Source: Lamellibrachia satsuma (lineage: Eukaryota > Annelida > Polychaeta > Sabellida > Siboglinidae). Taken from it: DNA of 64,000 bases. The position numbers and the translations under genes were made by a program. The notes beneath the pieces were generated by a model, which saw only the letters and a program-made list of their open reading frames with translations, had not been told where the DNA came from and made no database searches. The stretch's first letter is position 1; each line of letters starts with the position of its first letter. Shown here piece by piece: positions 60,413 through 64,000 of the stretch. Where the stretch lies: positions 3,759,599 to 3,823,598 of the forward strand of contig BSQZ01000040.1 of NCBI GenBank assembly GCA_033239005.1, given 5' to 3'.

Positions 60413-60643
60413 GGTGAGACTGTCAAATATGTTCTCCACGCTCCAGTAAAGCGTGCCATTACCCAGCAGCCACTGCAGGTAGGCGGTGTAGTTTTGTCCT
60501 GTCGGGTCTGGCAGTGTCTGGCAGATGTTGTCGCCATTGGTGAGGAAGTAGAGCAACACAACACTTGCTCGGTCGAACTCCTCCGAGTCGAATCCGTCCC
60601 CGTCCAGCGCCACCACACTGCCCAGACTCTCCGCTGTCAGACA
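60413..60643 (-). pseudogene. Orphan ZIP-type zinc transporter-like exon (better copy)
   Basis: Open for 77 codons after the acceptor ttctttccag. It reads [40 protein letters not shown], then [13 protein letters not shown] and VENIFDSLT, followed by TGA. The spacing of Cys, EF..AS..LLYFL and a C-terminal leucine-rich helix resembles the repeated extracellular domain of ZIP4/ZIP12 zinc importers. No clear donor site and no neighbouring ZIP exons were found, so it is probably a captured or duplicated exon. Confidence 0.45.
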
Positions 60644-60675
60644 CTGGAAAGAAGCGACTTTTGTCATAATTTCAC

Positions 60676-61444
60676 CAGGCTTGTTAAGAAATGCATGTCA
60701 ACGCATTTGAATGCAAATGTTTCACTTTCCAGGAATGCATTGAAATGCAAATGTTTTGGTTACACATTTGCAAATGCATTTCAATTAATTTCAAATGTTT
60801 AGCTTTATATTAAAAATGTTTTTGTTTTATTTTGAGAAAAAAACAACATAATTTATACAAACACATCAATTTATTTAATAAATGCAATAGTACATTATTG
60901 TAACCACTAAGTACCACTATATACCATTCCCACTACATGAACATGTCTGTAGAGTCATACACTGAGTCACACAGTTCCAGGCCTGCAGAGGTGGTGGAAA
61001 TTGGAGGGAGGAATAGACAATTGACAGTTTACTGAAAACCATGGCAGGGAATGAAAGACTAATACTCCAGGTAGGCCAGAATTGAAGGGGAACCCAAGAT
61101 TATAGACTGTCCACTGGTGGGGTCACTGGGAAGATAACCTGGTGGATAATTACAGCTACCACTAATCACTCTCTCCGGCTGTAAATATTCTGCCACCCCA
61201 ACCCATCCCAACAGTGCCACCCCAACCCATCCCAACAGTACCAACACAACACAAGGGAGTCATTTGTCTGCATTGTTTGATTTGTTTCAATGAACAGGAA
61301 ATCTCTGAAGCCATCAATTTATAGACCAGTTGGTCTTTTCATGTTGTATAAATAACAGCTCAGGCATTCACCAGTTAACCTACAGAGCACTTTTTCAAAG
61401 AGCACATTGTGAATTGTGCATTTGTGCATTTGTTAACAAACCTG
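60676..61444. mobile_element. hAT-like non-autonomous element (arm C copy)
   Basis: Inverted counterpart of 22979-23984. Terminal repeats CAGGCTTGTTAAGAAATGCA and CAGGTTTGTTAACAAATGCA have diverged, and the interior is about 240 bp shorter. Confidence 0.7.
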
Positions 61445-62817
61445 TAGGGTAACACGTGTGCAGATAGCACTCTCTTTTTGTAAGTTTTTATACACTTTAG
61501 ATGCTCTAAATTTTACTTAGCTGCAACTATTTTATAAGCCAGCTATTTTATCATGTTTTAAAATTGTATTTGTTATAAATAAAGAGATGTGTAAATTGGG
61601 ATTGCTATGTGGTCTTGATTACTATTAAATGGAGACATTAGCCATCATCTGTTCTATTATATATAATCCCCCGTCCCCATTTGGCTGTGAAATGGGAGCA
61701 GTACAACAATTAATTGACCTAACAGACCTGTGTTCTACCGGTGAACTATGAATTACATACATGCAAGAAATATATAAAAGGTGTTGGGGGATCTTTCTCA
61801 AAATGAACTTAGTTTTAGGCTGGGTGTGCACGCTTGCATTATAAAGGTGGTGGGGGTCTCTAAAACTTCAAATAATAGTCACTTCTAGACGTAGAATTTT
61901 GGGCACAACCCAGCTGGTTGACAGACTGTCGTGTAGATGGGAGACCATACCCCTTGCATGCGATGCTACAAACTATTTGTATATAAGAGTCAGTGAAGTA
62001 TAGCAGTTTAGCGCACTGTCTGAAGACTCGCTCCAAACTGAGTGATAGAGAATTATAGACTTTTCTTGTTGTATGAAATATAAATTATGAATAGTGTACT
62101 TTAGGCTGATAAAAAAACTCTCCAAACAACCTGCAGCTGCCAGATCGTTTAGGGTCACAGTTACCTATTCTTGACTGGTTAGAATCTTCATAGCCACATC
62201 GCAGTTCCTATGATATGATTTTTTCACTATGCTGGTTTATAGGCTTGTGTTTACGTTATTTACTGCCGACATTAGCTATTTGGGGATGTATATGCTGATA
62301 TATATGACTGTAGTGGCCACAACATGGGTATCTGTTACACACCCGTTATCGGGGTTTTTTTAAAGGGGATTTGAGTGTACACAACATTTCTGGGATGATT
62401 TCTGAAAAATGTCACAGTTTAACAAAATTCTCTCGAAAAGGGGGGTTCGTTCACCCCCCTCCCCCCATAAGACAGGCATGTGTTAATAACTGTATTGGAG
62501 GGTACCCTATCTTTGAATAACAAGAAAATAAAGCTGCCTAGTGAATCAGAGTTGACGTTTTTGGAATCAGTCATATCACCACAGCTGTGCACAGGGCAAT
62601 ATTTTAAAGTTATACAACGAACGCGACGTAACTGTAACTGCCCATCTGGGAATGGCTAAAGTTACTGCATTGCATAGCATTTAGGCAAAATGCATATTTA
62701 CAGTTTTGTTAATAAACAACGCCTGTAGTTAGGATTAGGGTCAGAGTTAGGGTATGATTTGGCCTTAATGCTAAAGCTACGATGAATGCCGTAACTTTTA
62801 GTATAAATGCTATAGCT

Positions 62818-63021
62818 CAAGTCTCAAGTAGTTATACTCCAAACAGCCCAATCTTGAGCTAACGCAGGAGTTTAGACCAACGCTTTTAGTGTCTCTTCCG
62901 AAAGACACGGGCAAAGTGGGGTGAACGAAATTGCCCAAGCTTCGAAACGGCGGAGGTGGAATCGAACCACCGTCCTCTCGATCGACCGGCGGGTGCTCTA
63001 ACCATTAGACCACCGCTCCCC
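62818..63021 (-). mobile_element. tRNA-derived SINE (copy 3), specific to arm C
   Basis: The minus-strand head is a well-preserved tRNA-like fold: A-box TGGTCTAATGGTTAGAGC, T-arm GGTGGTTCGATTCCACC, acceptor GCGGTGG against CCTCCGC. The body block (gccgtttcgaagcttgggca) is shared with the other two SINEs. Arm A has the empty site (tatagctacagc), so it inserted after the duplication; a short AGCT repeat flanks it. The decayed anticodon arm argues against a functional tRNA gene. Confidence 0.82.
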
Positions 63022-63103
63022 ACAGCTACAGCATTGGCATAACTTTAACCATGACCTATATCACTGACAGGTACCACTGTGGAATCTCAAAGTTATTTGG
63101 TTT

Positions 63104-64000
63104 GTAGACGAACAATTGTAGATGAGAGTGCAGGTGTTGGAAGAGTTATAGGAGGTCATGGCATGGGCAGAAGAAATCACTACGGAGAAATGTTAATGGA
63201 GTTCCTTATTATGCATGGCTTATTTGCACGCAACACGGCGTTTCAACACGCGAGCCGACATCGGATATCGGGGACAGGTTGGCTGCCCGATCGAACCGCT
63301 CCCGCCGACTCCAAACGAACGGTCGCAGTGTACAACCAAATTGGTTGTGTACTCTGCAAGCAGGAAGCTAAACCTTTGCTCCGCGATGCGCCCTCGGGTG
63401 GTGGCGCCACTCTGAACTCTGACCTCAAACCTGTCATGATGCCCCGTATTTGTTTGCATTTGAAAGCATCTAAGACAAGATAAAGCTAAAATCTCATATG
63501 ATGTGTCTCACTTCGCGTCAGATTCAGACGTGCAGCTTACAACGTAAATCTCCACCACAGACTAACAGATCTGGCGCCAAACAAAGACCCTAACAATATA
63601 CTGCCAAACGCAATGACAGAGGTAGAAGCAGGGTGTAGGAAAGGTCGCAAGAGGACGAAATGAACACGAACTGCGTGATCCTACTATAGTGCAACTGTCC
63701 GCACAGCGGAGAAAACTCAGACTGTAAATAGAAGCGAGCGGCGACAGCAGCGATAGAAGAGAACTGAGAGCCATGCGAAATCAACTCTTGCGACAAATAA
63801 ACAACCGCTGCGCGACCTGGCTTCCAAACGCACAAACCAACTAGCAACATATATTAATTCAACAGACAATTGCAAACGCGTGTTTACAACTGCTGGGTCA
63901 AATCGACACAGGGGCCGATTTGGTAGGCACACCACCAACCTATTTAACGTGTTGCGCTCACACCTAAAAGAGAAGGGCGTCAAGTGACGATCGGACAGAG
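63104..64000 (+). mobile_element. Non-LTR retrotransposon ORF2 fragment (endonuclease to RT linker)
   Basis: The first 380 bp read as an endonuclease/exonuclease/phosphatase domain: GRVIGGHGMGRRNHYGEMLM, EFLIMHGLFARNTAFQH, SKRTVAVYNQIG and LNSDLKPV. The expected Q-I-D and S-D-H catalytic residues appear as QIG and SDL. Beyond 63484, broken frames (LRDPTIVQLSAQRRKLRL, ELRAMRNQLLRQINNRC) resemble the linker before RT. It is 5' truncated at the end of arm C and runs off the window. Confidence 0.75.

Noticed and set aside
62935..63021. Possible functional tRNA gene
   Set aside because: The anticodon arm is decayed, the acceptor has a mismatch and it is fused to a SINE body shared with two other loci.

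Overview
This is a eukaryotic, intron-rich, transposon-rich window, most likely from a marine invertebrate animal. The evidence is an animal-type pyruvate dehydrogenase kinase gene split into 11 exons with GT/AG introns, tRNA-derived SINEs, CR1-like and other non-LTR retrotransposon fragments, hAT-type elements and a Ty3/Gypsy LTR element. The sequence alone does not let me name a phylum.

The only gene I can show to be complete is a mitochondrial pyruvate dehydrogenase kinase (PDK) on the minus strand, from the ATG at 32516 to the stop at 6037. It was assembled by eye from 11 exons. All ten junctions are GT-AG and keep the reading frame, giving 422 residues. H-box, N-box, G1, ATP-lid, G2 and C-terminal DW motifs are all present. 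Intron 1 is about 14.2 kb (18250-32413) and holds most of the left half of a giant inverted duplication. The other introns carry four copies of a ~0.4-0.55 kb TIR element, two SINEs and several minisatellites, two of which lie close to splice sites.

Layout: 1-6036 is downstream flank with no gene seen, a cluster of short palindromes and two degenerate minisatellites. 6037-18249 holds PDK exons 11 to 2. 18250-32413 is intron 1, containing left arm A (20591-32012) with an orphan ZIP-transporter-like exon, a CR1-like remnant and another LINE remnant. 32414-32660 is PDK exon 1 and promoter. 33182-41213 is a young Ty3/Gypsy LTR retrotransposon (LTRs 883 and 881 bp, three differences seen) on the opposite strand to PDK. 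43203-44206 is an hAT-like element with a perfect 8-bp target duplication. 44071-51175 is a tandemly duplicated block with about 100 copies of a 19-bp satellite in three arrays. 51300-54633 is a truncated direct copy (B) of the PDK 5' region with a frameshifted pseudo-exon 1. 54634-54761 is a (TA)64 tract. 54761-63109 is an inverted copy (C) of PDK intron 1. From 63104 to the window end is a 5'-truncated, decayed non-LTR retrotransposon.

The PDK promoter/intron-1 region thus exists in three versions: one intact (A) and two broken ones (B and C) arranged head to head around a long AT dinucleotide tract. The retrotransposon and the satellite block lie between A and B. The most unusual details of the LTR element are a four-fold tandem repeat carrying the primer-binding site directly after the 5' LTR, a correctly phased GGGAAAC -1 frameshift heptamer at the gag-pol overlap, and a 72-residue single-pass membrane ORF where env would sit.
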